Origin: an uncultured Marivita sp. | GTDB lineage: Bacteria > Pseudomonadota > Alphaproteobacteria > Rhodobacterales > Rhodobacteraceae | Reading direction: 5' to 3' | NCBI RefSeq assembly: GCF_947488135.1 | Contig: NZ_CANKYW010000005.1 | Coordinates: 62,001-126,000 of the forward strand | DNA length: 64,000 nucleotides | Shown: positions 1 to 7,728 of the stretch, one piece after another | Layout: every line of letters begins with the position of its first letter | Position numbering within the stretch: position 1 is the first letter of the stretch | Program-made: the position numbers and the translations under genes | Notes under the pieces: model-generated | The model's database searches: none | What the model saw: only the letters and a program-made list of their open reading frames with translations | What the model was told of the DNA's origin: nothing

Positions 1-962
1 ATCTCGCGTTTCTTGAAGATGCGGTCCACGGTGGAGAGGTAAAACTCGGCGGGCATGTCCATCACGGCGAGGTATTCGTCGTAGAACCGGTTATGCGGAT
101 CGTGATCCGACGCTTCGCCGCGCATCACGTTCTGGATCTGGTTGGTGAAGGCATCGGCGTGACGTTCGCCGTTCATCGAGATGAACGAGGCCAACTGCAA
201 CAGGCCCGGATAGACCATGCGGCCGACGCCCTTGTACTTGAAGCCGACGCGCTGGATCATGGTTTCTTCGAGCTGGCCCATCGTCACGCGGCGACCGAAG
301 TCGGTCACGTCGGTCGGGGTCGCGTCGGGATCGACCGGACCGCCGATCAATGTCAGCGTCCGCGGCTGTGCGTCGGGCTCAAGCTCGGCCAGATAGGCGG
401 TGGCCGCGAGGGTGAGCGGAACGGGCTGGCATACGGCGACAACGTTGATGTCGGGTCCCAGCTCTTTCATGAACTCCATGAGGTAGAGCGTGTAATCCTC
501 GACATCGAACTTGCCGGCGCTGACCGGAATGTCACGCGCGTTGTGCCAGTCTGTCACGTAAACTTCGCAATTCACGAGTAGGGATTTGACAGTGGAGCGC
601 AGGAGGGTCGCGTAGTGACCGGACATGGGGGCCACCAACAGGATCTTGCGGGGCTGTTCCTCGCGTCCGACCACGTTGAAGTGGATCAGATCGCCGAAGG
701 GACGTTCGACTATAGTCTCAATCTCGACGAGGTGATCCTTGCCGTCTTCGTGGGTGAATGTGCGAATCCCCCAGTCGGGTTTGACCACCATCCGCTCGAA
801 TGTGCGTTCGGTCACTTCACCCCAGGCCGCCATCCACTGCATGGCTGGGTTTGGCATCATCGCCCAGGCGGGGTAGGAGGCCATCGTCTTGGCGGTTGCG
901 CCAAGCCATTGATTTGTATTGCGAAATGTCTCCATGAGATCGTATGTCATCATGTAGCGCAT
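1..962 (-). CDS. phaZ: Intracellular polyhydroxyalkanoate depolymerase PhaZ (partial, 3' end outside window)
   Basis: Degrades intracellular PHA granules to hydroxyacyl monomers. The minus-strand frame reads from an ATG at 962-960 and is still open at base 1, giving about 320 codons with the C-terminus missing. The start MRYMMTYDLMETFRNTNQWL, the phrase PMSGHYATLLRSTVKSLL and the stretch DWHNARDIPVSAGKFDVEDY are typical of intracellular PHB depolymerases. These proteins are usually a little over 400 residues. A GGAG lies 8 bases upstream of the ATG, which supports this start. The gene is divergent from phaC, and the 112-base gap between them carries a perfect PhaR-type operator, so both may answer to PhaR. 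Family assignment is by sequence memory; the role in PHA mobilisation is known for the family. Confidence 0.9.
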   Translation of the reverse strand, partial: MRYMMTYDLMETFRNTNQWLGATAKTMASYPAWAMMPNPAMQWMAAWGEVTERTFERMVVKPDWGIRTFTHEDGKDHLVEIETIVERPFGDLIHFNVVGREEQPRKILLVAPMSGHYATLLRSTVKSLLVNCEVYVTDWHNARDIPVSAGKFDVEDYTLYLMEFMKELGPDINVVAVCQPVPLTLAATAYLAELEPDAQPRTLTLIGGPVDPDATPTDVTDFGRRVTMGQLEETMIQRVGFKYKGVGRMVYPGLLQLASFISMNGERHADAFTNQIQNVMRGEASDHDPHNRFYDEYLAVMDMPAEFYLSTVDRIFKKRE

Positions 963-1039
963 AGAGGCGTCTCCTTCGAAGTCGACCCGGAAAACCGGGC
1001 TGTTTCGTCGCTTTGCCTCCCACCGCTAGCGACTGTATT

Positions 1040-1050
1040 CTGCATGGCAG
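1040..1050. promoter_or_regulatory. PhaR-type operator in the phaZ/phaC divergent promoter
   Basis: The sequence CTGC-ATG-GCAG is a perfect CTGC-N3-GCAG inverted repeat, the form of site described for PhaR of Paracoccus denitrificans. It sits between the divergent phaZ and phaC genes. It overlaps a possible phaC promoter, TTGCCT (1013-1018) and TATTCT (1036-1041) with 17-base spacing. The operator call is by motif match; repression of phaC or phaZ is inferred. Confidence 0.7.
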
Positions 1051-1074
1051 CATACTTAGGGGGGAATATTGGCC

Positions 1075-2868
1075 ATGACAACTGAAGACGTCACCGCACC
1101 GGAAATCAGCGCGGAACTTGAGGCCAATTTGCAAAAGATAGAAACCTTGACCGGACGGTTGATGACGGCTCTATCCAGCAAGAAGCAGATCAATTCGTCC
1201 CTGCACTCGCCCGACGCGGCACTGTTCGGTGAGGCGATCCAGGCGTATTGGCAGGAGTGGTTTCAGAACCCTGCCAAGATCCTGGAGCACCAGATCGAAT
1301 ACTGGGGCAAGTCGGTTACGCATTATGTCGAGGCGCAGCGCGCTTTGGCCAAGGGCAAGTTGCAGGCGCCGGAAAATCCCGGACCGAAGGACCGCCGGTT
1401 CAAAAATCCGCTTTGGGACGAGCATCCGTATTTCAACTTCATCAAGCAGCAATACCTGATCAACGCCGAGGCGATCCGCACCGCGGTGGAGGATATCGAG
1501 GACATGGACGCGACCGAAAAGAAGCGGTTGCGTTACTTTGCACAGCAGATCGTCGATATGTTCGCGCCGACCAACTTCCTCGCCACCAATCCGGATGCGT
1601 TGCAAAAGGCGTTGGAGACAGAGGGCGAAAGCCTTGTCAAAGGGCTCGAGAACCTCGTAGCGGATCTCGAAGCGAACAATGGAGAATTGGTCGTACGGCT
1701 GGCCGACGAAAAGGCGTTCGAGATCGGCACCAACATCGCCACCGCCGAGGGCGAGGTGGTCTATCGCAACCACATGATGGAAGTGATCCAGTACAAGGCC
1801 ACAACGGAAAAGGTCCACGAGACGCCGATCATCCTGTTCCCGCCCTGGATCAACAAGTTCTACATTCTGGATTTGAAGCCGGAAAATTCGTTCATCCGCT
1901 GGGTGGTTGATCAGGGCTACACGCTTTTTGTGGTGAGCTGGATCAACCCGGACGAAAGCTACAAGGATGTCGGTCTCGATACCTATATCGAAGACGGGTA
2001 TCTGCGGGCGATCAACGAAGTGAAGGCGATCTGCAATGTCGAGAAGATCAACGCGATCGGCTATTGCATCGCAGGCACCACGCTTAGCCTGACACTGTCG
2101 TTGCTGAAGCAGCGCGGTGACACCTCGATCAAATCGGCCACGTTCTTTACCACGCTGACGGATTTTGCCGATCAGGGGGAATTCACGCCCTTCCTGCAAA
2201 ACGACTTCATCGACGGGATCGAGGCCGAGATCGGCGATACCGGGATCCTCAAGTCCTTTATCATGGCGCGCACGTTCAGCTATTTGCGGTCGAACGACCT
2301 GATCTACGGCCCGGCGATCAAGAGCTACATGATGGGCGAAACGCCCCCTGCCTTCGATCTGCTTTATTGGAACGGAGACGGGGCGAATTTGCCGGGGCGG
2401 ATGGCGATGCAGTATCTGCGCGGATTATGCCAGGCCAACAAGTTCGCCGAGGGTGAGTTCGAACTGCTGGGGCATACCCTGAGCCTCAAGGACGTGGACG
2501 TGCCGCTGTGTTCCATTGCCTGCGAGACGGACCACATCGCGGCCTGGAAAGACTGCTATCGCGGCGTGCAGACGATGGGGGCAAAATCCAAGACCTTCAT
2601 CGTCTCCGAGTCGGGTCACATCGCCGGGATCGTCAATCCGCCGTCGAAGAAAAAATACGGCCACTACACCAATGACGACCTGTCGCTATCGCCCGAAGAC
2701 TGGCTGTCATCGGCCGAATACACCGAAGGATCGTGGTGGCCCGTGTGGGAAAAATGGATGGCAAAGCGGGCAGGGAAATGGATCAAGGCACGGGAAATAG
2801 GGGATAAATCCCATCCCTCTCTCGGTCCCGCCCCGGGCACGTATGTGCAGATCAAGGCAACCGCCTGA
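1075..2868 (+). CDS. phaC: Class I poly(3-hydroxyalkanoate) synthase PhaC
   Basis: Polymerises (R)-3-hydroxyacyl-CoA into PHA at the granule surface. The 597-residue product has the class I length. It has an N-terminal helical domain and then an alpha/beta-hydrolase fold with the lipase-like box GYCIAG; the nucleophile is Cys331. Asp486 (in CETDHIAAW) and His515 (in SGHIAG) complete the triad. A TTG at 1069 extends the frame by two codons, but AGGGGGG at 1058-1064 is spaced correctly (10 bases) for the ATG at 1075. It is divergent from phaZ and followed 136 bases later by the phasin gene with its own promoter. Regulation by PhaR is likely because of the operator at 1040-1050. Confidence 0.96.
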   Translation: MTTEDVTAPEISAELEANLQKIETLTGRLMTALSSKKQINSSLHSPDAALFGEAIQAYWQEWFQNPAKILEHQIEYWGKSVTHYVEAQRALAKGKLQAPENPGPKDRRFKNPLWDEHPYFNFIKQQYLINAEAIRTAVEDIEDMDATEKKRLRYFAQQIVDMFAPTNFLATNPDALQKALETEGESLVKGLENLVADLEANNGELVVRLADEKAFEIGTNIATAEGEVVYRNHMMEVIQYKATTEKVHETPIILFPPWINKFYILDLKPENSFIRWVVDQGYTLFVVSWINPDESYKDVGLDTYIEDGYLRAINEVKAICNVEKINAIGYCIAGTTLSLTLSLLKQRGDTSIKSATFFTTLTDFADQGEFTPFLQNDFIDGIEAEIGDTGILKSFIMARTFSYLRSNDLIYGPAIKSYMMGETPPAFDLLYWNGDGANLPGRMAMQYLRGLCQANKFAEGEFELLGHTLSLKDVDVPLCSIACETDHIAAWKDCYRGVQTMGAKSKTFIVSESGHIAGIVNPPSKKKYGHYTNDDLSLSPEDWLSSAEYTEGSWWPVWEKWMAKRAGKWIKAREIGDKSHPSLGPAPGTYVQIKATA

Positions 2869-2898
2869 CGGTCAGCTTCCCTAGGGAAAACTTTTTTG

Positions 2899-2960
2899 CT
2901 GCACCGCAGAAAAAGGGTTGAAATGCTGCACTGCGGCATGTATATATTCTGCATCTGCAC
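2899..2960 (+). promoter_or_regulatory. phaP promoter with three PhaR-type sites
   Basis: A strong sigma-70-like promoter is visible: TTGAAA at 2918-2923 and TATATA at 2941-2946, with exactly 17 bases between. Three PhaR-like sites surround it. CTGC-ACC-GCAG at 2899-2909 is perfect. CTGC-ACT-GCGG at 2926-2936 has one mismatch and lies in the spacer. CTGC-ATCT-GCAC at 2949-2960 has a 4-base spacer and lies just past the -10. Such a layout would let a repressor block polymerase binding. Sites are seen directly; PhaR binding is inferred from the family motif. Confidence 0.75.
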
Positions 2961-3004
2961 AAGACAGCGGGGTGGGCCCGCAAAGCAGGAAAGGATTTTG
3001 AACA

Positions 3005-3454
3005 ATGGCTAAGACACCCGACATGACAGCGACCCTGAAAGAAATGATGGGCGCGTTCCCGGTCGACACGAAAGCAATGGAAGACGCTTTCAAAACCACA
3101 GCAACTCTGAACGAGAAGCTGTCCCACGTTGCGATCGAAGCGGCTGAAAAGTCGTCCGAGATCTCCGCAAAGTGGACCAAAGACACGCTTGCCAAGCTGG
3201 GCGAAATGTCCAAGGCAAAAACAGAGCCTGCGGATTACGCAAAAGCGATGACCGATTTCGCATCGGCCCAAGCTGAAGTTGCTGCCGAAAACATGGCCGC
3301 CTTCGCTGAAATCGCGAAGAAAGTCCAGATGGACACAGTTGAGCTGATGATGGCGGCTGGCAAGGACATGTCCGAAGACGCAACAGCTGCGATGAAGAAA
3401 GCAACTGCTGACGCGACAAACGCTGCCAAGAAGGCAACTGCTGCTGCGAAGTAA
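3005..3454 (+). CDS. phaP: Phasin, PHA granule surface protein
   Basis: Small amphipathic protein (149 aa) that coats PHA granules and controls their number and size. It has the helical, Ala/Lys/Glu-rich composition of the phasin_2 family, including the stretch MTDFASAQAEVAAENMAAF. The last 20 residues or so are an Ala/Lys tail (KKATADATNAAKKATAAAK), similar in style to the lysine-rich tails of nucleoid-associated phasins. It lies directly between phaC and phaR, has a strong PhaR-site-studded promoter and ends in a terminator, so it is probably an abundant monocistronic message. Assignment rests on context plus composition. Confidence 0.9.
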   Translation: MAKTPDMTATLKEMMGAFPVDTKAMEDAFKTTATLNEKLSHVAIEAAEKSSEISAKWTKDTLAKLGEMSKAKTEPADYAKAMTDFASAQAEVAAENMAAFAEIAKKVQMDTVELMMAAGKDMSEDATAAMKKATADATNAAKKATAAAK

Positions 3455-3504
3455 GCTTCTTACGAACTAGCGTTCTCTCCTCCCAAATTGGAACGCTAAA
3501 CTTA

Positions 3505-3536
3505 GGCCGGGTCCATTCGTGGATCCGGCCTTTTTT
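3505..3536 (+). terminator. Rho-independent terminator after phaP
   Basis: A GGCCGG-GTCC arm pairs with GGAT-CCGGCC (one G/T mismatch) around a 6-base loop, followed directly by six T residues. It lies 50 bases past the phasin stop and separates phaP from phaR. Confidence 0.85.
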
Positions 3537-3595
3537 ATTGTCAAATGCCGCACGGGTGTCAGCAACGCTTTCTTTTTGTGCTGCATGTGCTTAGG

Positions 3596-3606
3596 CTGCA
3601 ATGCAG
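3596..3606 (+). promoter_or_regulatory. PhaR-type operator in front of phaR (autoregulation)
   Basis: CTGC-AAT-GCAG is a perfect CTGC-N3-GCAG site, with an additional half-type site CTGCATGTGC at 3581-3590. It lies 28 bases upstream of the preferred phaR start at 3634, where it could block transcription. If translation instead began at the ATG at 3601 the operator would lie inside the gene, which argues for the downstream start. Autoregulation is inferred. Confidence 0.7.
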
Positions 3607-3633
3607 CACAGACATTCCGAGGGAGGGGACACC

Positions 3634-4212
3634 TTGGCCGACACTGAAAAACCGCTGTTGATCAAGCGCTACGCGAGCCGGCGTCTCTACAATACCGAAA
3701 CATCCGATTACGTGACGCTGGAAGATATCGCCGGGTTCATCCGGGGCGGGCGCGAGGTGCAGATCGTCGATCTGAAATCCGGCGACGACCTGACGCGGCA
3801 ATATCTGCTCCAGATCATCGCGGAACACGAAAGCCGGGGCGAAAGCGTACTGCCGACCAACGTGCTCAACGATTTGGTGCGCAGCTACACCACCACCGCC
3901 ACCAGTGCGGTACCGCAATTCCTTGCCGCCAGTTTCGAGATGTTCCGCGACAGCCAGTCGAAATGGATGGAGAACATGGGCAAGGCCAACCCGATGACAG
4001 GCGTGCCCGGCTTCGAGGCGATCCAGGCGCAGCAGGAGGCGTTCCTCAAGGCGATGACCGGCGGCATGGGCAGTCAATGGTCGGGGCCGTCGCCGGACGA
4101 GACGGACGAAGCACCGAAAAAGAAAGAGGCGGCGTCGGAGAGCGAGGATCTCGACGCGATCAAGACGCAACTGGCCGAACTTCAGAAGAAGCTGTCCAAG
4201 CTGGACAAGTGA
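3634..4212 (+). CDS. phaR: Polyhydroxyalkanoate synthesis repressor PhaR
   Basis: Represses phasin and other PHA genes when no polymer is present and is titrated by binding to nascent granules. The N-terminal DNA-binding PHB/PHA accumulation domain is clear in IKRYASRRLYNTETSDYVTL and the following LEDIAGFIRGGREVQIVDLK. A second conserved region (about residues 60-110) follows, then a charged Lys/Glu tail. An ATG at 3601 is in frame, but the TTG at 3634 has GGGAGGGG at 3621-3628 with good spacing and gives MADTEKPLLIKRYASRRLYN, so I prefer 192 aa. It is the likely ligand of the CTGC-N3-GCAG sites in this cluster. Confidence 0.93.
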   Translation: MADTEKPLLIKRYASRRLYNTETSDYVTLEDIAGFIRGGREVQIVDLKSGDDLTRQYLLQIIAEHESRGESVLPTNVLNDLVRSYTTTATSAVPQFLAASFEMFRDSQSKWMENMGKANPMTGVPGFEAIQAQQEAFLKAMTGGMGSQWSGPSPDETDEAPKKKEAASESEDLDAIKTQLAELQKKLSKLDK

Positions 4213-4213
4213 T

Positions 4214-5518
4214 CTAGACCCCCAGCCGGTCGCGCATCGCGTACCACGACATGGCAAGCGACAGGATCGGCGTGCGCAGGAGGCCACCGCCGGGAAAGGG
4301 CGTGTGCGGGATGGTCTTGAAGGCGGCAAAGCCTTCGGACGGGCCACGCACCGCTTCGGCCAGCAGCTTGCCCGCCTGAATGGCATTGCCGACACCGTGA
4401 CCCGAATAGCCAGAGGCGGACAGGATATTCGGCCGCACCCGCGCGAGATAGGGCATACGTTTGATCGTGATGGCCAGCGTGCCACCCCAAGCGTAGTCGA
4501 TCGTCACGTCCCGCAGGTGCGGGAAGATCACGCTCATCGGTTTGCGCACCAGCGCGGCGATGTCGGATGGGAACCGGTAGCCATAGGTCTCCCCGCCGCC
4601 GAAGATCAGCCGCTTGTCATGGCTGAGGCGGAAGTAATTGACCACGAAGCGCGAATCCGCGACCGCGACATCCTGCGTGAGCACCTTCGCCGCCTCCTCG
4701 CCCAGCGGTTCGGTGGCGATGACGTAATTGTTGATCGGCATGACCCGCGCTGTCACCTGCCGATCGAGCCCGCCGAGATAGCCATTTCCGGCAAGGATCA
4801 CCTGCTCCGCAATGACATGGCCTGCATCGGTGCGCACGGTCACCTTGCTGCCGTGCTGGATGTCATGCACATGGCTGCGCTCGTGAATGCGCGCCCCGGC
4901 CTGTGCGGCGGCCTTGGCCAGTCCAAGGGCCAGCCGCAGGGGATGCAGATGCGCGGCTCCCGTGTCGAGCGTGCCGCCCACGTAGTCGGGCGACGGGCAC
5001 AGCGCGTGAAAAGCATCGCGGTCCAGCGCCGTGATCTGATCGTACCCATAGTGGCGGTTCAGATGCGCCGCGTAGTCATGCAGGTCGGTCACATCCGCGG
5101 GGCGCGAGGCGGCCCAGGCGATGCCGTCTTTGAGGTAACAGTCGATCCCGTGTTTCGCGATCAACCCGCGCACCAGCGCCTTGGCATCTTCGCCCAGATC
5201 CCAGAGCTGTCGGGCGGCGTCAATGCCCACCATCTTTTCCAGCGTGATCTGGTCCTGCCGCTGGCCGGACCCCAGTTGACCGCCATTGCGCCCGGATGCC
5301 CCGAAGCCAACACGATGCGCGTCGAGCAGCACCACATCCGCCCCCATCTCGGCCAAATGCAGTGCCGCCGACAGCCCGGTATAGCCGCCGCCGACGATGC
5401 ACACATCGGCGCGAGTCTCGCCCTGCAACGGGGCGAAGGGCTCCAGCGGAGTCGCCGTCGCGGCGTACCAGCTTTTGGGGTATTCCCCACGTGTGTCATT
5501 GCTGAACAGAAGGTTCAA
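4214..5518 (-). CDS. FAD-dependent amine oxidase, PuuB-like (gamma-glutamyl-amine oxidase)
   Basis: A DAO/GlpO-type flavoenzyme of 434 aa, close in layout to E. coli PuuB (gamma-glutamylputrescine oxidase). The dinucleotide-binding motif VGGGYTGLSAALHLAE lies near residues 42-57, followed by GFGASGRNGGQL, which is typical of PuuB/OrdL proteins. The C-terminus carries ASGYSGHGVGNAIQAGKLLA. A longer frame runs to 5614, but the TTG at 5518 gives MNLLFSNDTRGEYPKSWYAA, the usual start of this family, with AGGA 8 bases upstream. It is the last gene of a minus-strand operon after two synthetase paralogues and an amidotransferase. It would oxidise a gamma-glutamylated amine to an aldehyde. The exact substrate cannot be told from sequence; no aldehyde dehydrogenase is nearby. 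Confidence 0.85.
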   Translation of the reverse strand: MNLLFSNDTRGEYPKSWYAATATPLEPFAPLQGETRADVCIVGGGYTGLSAALHLAEMGADVVLLDAHRVGFGASGRNGGQLGSGQRQDQITLEKMVGIDAARQLWDLGEDAKALVRGLIAKHGIDCYLKDGIAWAASRPADVTDLHDYAAHLNRHYGYDQITALDRDAFHALCPSPDYVGGTLDTGAAHLHPLRLALGLAKAAAQAGARIHERSHVHDIQHGSKVTVRTDAGHVIAEQVILAGNGYLGGLDRQVTARVMPINNYVIATEPLGEEAAKVLTQDVAVADSRFVVNYFRLSHDKRLIFGGGETYGYRFPSDIAALVRKPMSVIFPHLRDVTIDYAWGGTLAITIKRMPYLARVRPNILSASGYSGHGVGNAIQAGKLLAEAVRGPSEGFAAFKTIPHTPFPGGGLLRTPILSLAMSWYAMRDRLGV

Positions 5519-5562
5519 ATCGCGGTCCTGATCTTCTTCTTTTTCCAAATATGCCGGGGAGC

Positions 5563-5607
5563 GCGAGGGGCAGCGCCCCTCGCATCGGTCGGACCGGCGC
5601 AGCCGGT
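5563..5607. repeat. Two adjacent palindromes between a glutamine synthetase gene and the oxidase gene
   Basis: GCGAGGGGC/GCCCCTCGC (5563-5583, 9-bp perfect stem, 3-base loop) is followed by ACCGGC/GCCGGT (5593-5607, 6-bp stem). In the direction of transcription they lie after the synthetase stop and ahead of the oxidase start. No T-run follows, so they may attenuate or stabilise the message rather than end it. Confidence 0.7.
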
Positions 5608-5620
5608 TCGACACACAGAG

Positions 5621-6985
5621 TTACACGTTGAGCAAGAGATGCTCGCGCTCCCACGGGCTGATCACTTGCAGGAATTCCTCGTATTCGGTCCGTTTGACGA
5701 TGGAGTAGACGCGGCAGAAATCCTCACCGAGGATCTCGTGCAACTCGGTCGCCTCCTCGAACATCTGCAACGCCTGGCCCAACACTTGCGGAATGTCCGC
5801 CTCACCTTCGTAGGCGTCTTTCTTGAGCGGCTTCGACGGCCATTTCTCGTTCATCAACCCCAGATAACCGCAGGCCAGAGAGGCGGCGATGCCCAGATAC
5901 GGGTTGCAGTCCATGCCTGCGAGGCGGTTCTCGACCCGGCGGCTGGCGGGACCCGAGAGCGGGATGCGGATTCCGGTGGTGCGGTTGTCGCGGCCCCAGG
6001 CCAGGTTGATGGGGGCGGCGTGTTCCTTCACATAGCGGCGGTAGCTGTTCACATAAGGCGCCAACACGGCGATGGCGGCGGGGGTGTAGGTCTGCAACCC
6101 GCCGATGAAGTGGAAAAACGCGTCGGTTTCGCCACCTTGGGGTCCGGAAAAGATGTTTCGCCCGGTTTCGATATCCATGATCGAGTGGTGGATATGCATC
6201 GCGCTGCCGGGTTCGTTCTCGATCGGTTTCGCCATGAAGGTGGCAAAGCAATCGTGGCGCAGGGCGGCTTCGCGAATGAGGCGCTTGAAATAGAACACCT
6301 CATCGGCAAGCTTGACCGGATCGCCGTGGCGCAGGTTGATTTCCAGCTGGCCCGCGCCGCCTTCCTGGGTGATGCCGTCGATTTCGAAGCCTTGCGCTTC
6401 GGCAAAGTCGTAGATGTCGTCGATCACCGGGCCGAATTCGTCCACGGCGGTCATCGAATAGGCCTGACGCGCTGCGGCGGGACGGCCTGAGCGGCCCATC
6501 ATCGGCTCGATCGGCTTGGCGGGATCGAGGTTGCGGGCGGTGAGGAAGAACTCCATTTCCGGGGCGACCACCGGCTCCCAGCCCTGATCACGGTAAAGCT
6601 GCACCACGCGCTTGAGCACATTGCGGGGGGCGTAGGGCACGGGTTTGCCCTTGCGGTCATAGGCGTCGTGGATAACCTGCAAGGTCCAGTCGCCGGTCCA
6701 GGGCGCGGCGGTGGCGGTGCTCATGTCGGGGCGCAGGATCATGTCGCGTTCGATAAAGCCGCCATCGTCTTCGTCGGCGGCCTCGCCCCAATCGCCGGTG
6801 ATGGTCTGAAAAAAGATCGAGTCGGGCAGGTGAAAATACTCCTGCCGCGCGAATTTCGACGCGGGCACCGCCTTGCCGCGAGCGATGCCGGGAAGGTCGG
6901 CGATGATGCATTCTACCTCGTCGAGCCTGCGCCCATCGAGAAAGGTGCGGGCGGGGTCGGGAAGGCTGTCGGTCCAGTCGGTCAT
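5621..6985 (-). CDS. Glutamine synthetase family protein, PuuA-like gamma-glutamyl-amine synthetase (copy 1)
   Basis: A 454-aa glutamine-synthetase-fold ligase. The core signatures are present: metal-binding PEMEFFL (Glu143, Glu145), QEGGAGQLEINL (Glu208, Glu215), FMAKP at 250-254, the histidines in SAMHIHHS (264-267) and the Arg-containing NRTTGIRIP near 344-352. This shorter GS type includes PuuA, which joins glutamate to putrescine, and related enzymes acting on other amines. The neighbouring transporter and PuuB-like oxidase point to a gamma-glutamyl-amine route rather than ammonia assimilation. The start overlaps the upstream amidotransferase stop by four bases (ATGA), implying coupled translation. 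The amine is unknown. Confidence 0.88.
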   Translation of the reverse strand: MTDWTDSLPDPARTFLDGRRLDEVECIIADLPGIARGKAVPASKFARQEYFHLPDSIFFQTITGDWGEAADEDDGGFIERDMILRPDMSTATAAPWTGDWTLQVIHDAYDRKGKPVPYAPRNVLKRVVQLYRDQGWEPVVAPEMEFFLTARNLDPAKPIEPMMGRSGRPAAARQAYSMTAVDEFGPVIDDIYDFAEAQGFEIDGITQEGGAGQLEINLRHGDPVKLADEVFYFKRLIREAALRHDCFATFMAKPIENEPGSAMHIHHSIMDIETGRNIFSGPQGGETDAFFHFIGGLQTYTPAAIAVLAPYVNSYRRYVKEHAAPINLAWGRDNRTTGIRIPLSGPASRRVENRLAGMDCNPYLGIAASLACGYLGLMNEKWPSKPLKKDAYEGEADIPQVLGQALQMFEEATELHEILGEDFCRVYSIVKRTEYEEFLQVISPWEREHLLLNV

Positions 6986-7665
6986 GCGATGGTTCCTTCG
7001 CGGAAAAACTTGGCGAATTGGTCCGCCATGCGCGCGCTGTCGAGCGGTTGACCCATGCGCGACCTGGCGTCTTGCATCAGATCCTCGGGAACCACGCCCG
7101 GCCCGCGGGTTTCGATCAGGCCCGCGATGAAATCATCGCCGTATTCGGGGTGCGGTTGCACGGTGAACGCCTTGCCCGGATAGAGCAGCGCCGCGTTCGC
7201 GCAATGATTGCCGCTGGCGACGACCTGCGCGCCTTCGGGGGCTTTCACAACCTGGTCCTGGTGCCAGGCATTGATGGTCATGGTCTCACCGCCGAAATCG
7301 TAGTCCTGCTGTCCCACGACCCAGCCGCCTTCGTATTTTTCGACCTTGCCACCCAGCGCCTGCGCGATGATCTGGTGCCCGAAACAGACGCCGATCAGGG
7401 GGCGCTCTGCCGCCACGATATCGCGGATCAACTGTTCCAGCGGCGGGATCCACGGGTGGTCTTCGTAGGCGCCGTGTTTGGACCCGGTGATGAGCCACCC
7501 GTCGGCATCTTCCGGTCCGTCGGGAAAGACGTTTTCCACCACCGACCAGCTTTGGAAGGTGAAGCCTTTGCCCGCGAGCAGACGTTCGAAGAATCCGGGA
7601 TATTCGCCGAACGTGCCTTTGAGCTCGTCCGGTGCCAGACCCGTTTGCAGTATTCCGATTTTCAT
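6982..7665 (-). CDS. Class I glutamine amidotransferase
   Basis: A 227-aa type 1 glutamine amidotransferase domain standing alone. The nucleophile elbow GVCFGHQ places the cysteine at residue 94, and QPHPEYGDD near residue 170 provides the His/Glu pair. It resembles the GuaA-like stand-alone amidotransferases more than the PuuD-type gamma-glutamyl-GABA hydrolase, but its position between two PuuA-like genes suggests it hydrolyses a gamma-glutamyl intermediate or supplies ammonia. A longer frame extends to 7719; the ATG at 7665 (MKIGILQTGLAPDELKG) matches the family start. It overlaps the next gene by four bases. Confidence 0.85.
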   Translation of the reverse strand: MKIGILQTGLAPDELKGTFGEYPGFFERLLAGKGFTFQSWSVVENVFPDGPEDADGWLITGSKHGAYEDHPWIPPLEQLIRDIVAAERPLIGVCFGHQIIAQALGGKVEKYEGGWVVGQQDYDFGGETMTINAWHQDQVVKAPEGAQVVASGNHCANAALLYPGKAFTVQPHPEYGDDFIAGLIETRGPGVVPEDLMQDARSRMGQPLDSARMADQFAKFFREGTIA

Positions 7666-7728
7666 GAAGCACCAAGGTGTTTGTGGTCGTAAGCTATGCT
7701 GTCGCGGCGCGCACAGCAAGGGACGCGG

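Noticed and set aside
4304-6490. Plus-strand open frame of 728 codons opposite the oxidase and synthetase genes
   Set aside because: It is the mirror of well-identified minus-strand genes. Its translation is rich in Arg, His and Gly with no family motifs, as expected for the antisense of G+C-rich coding DNA.
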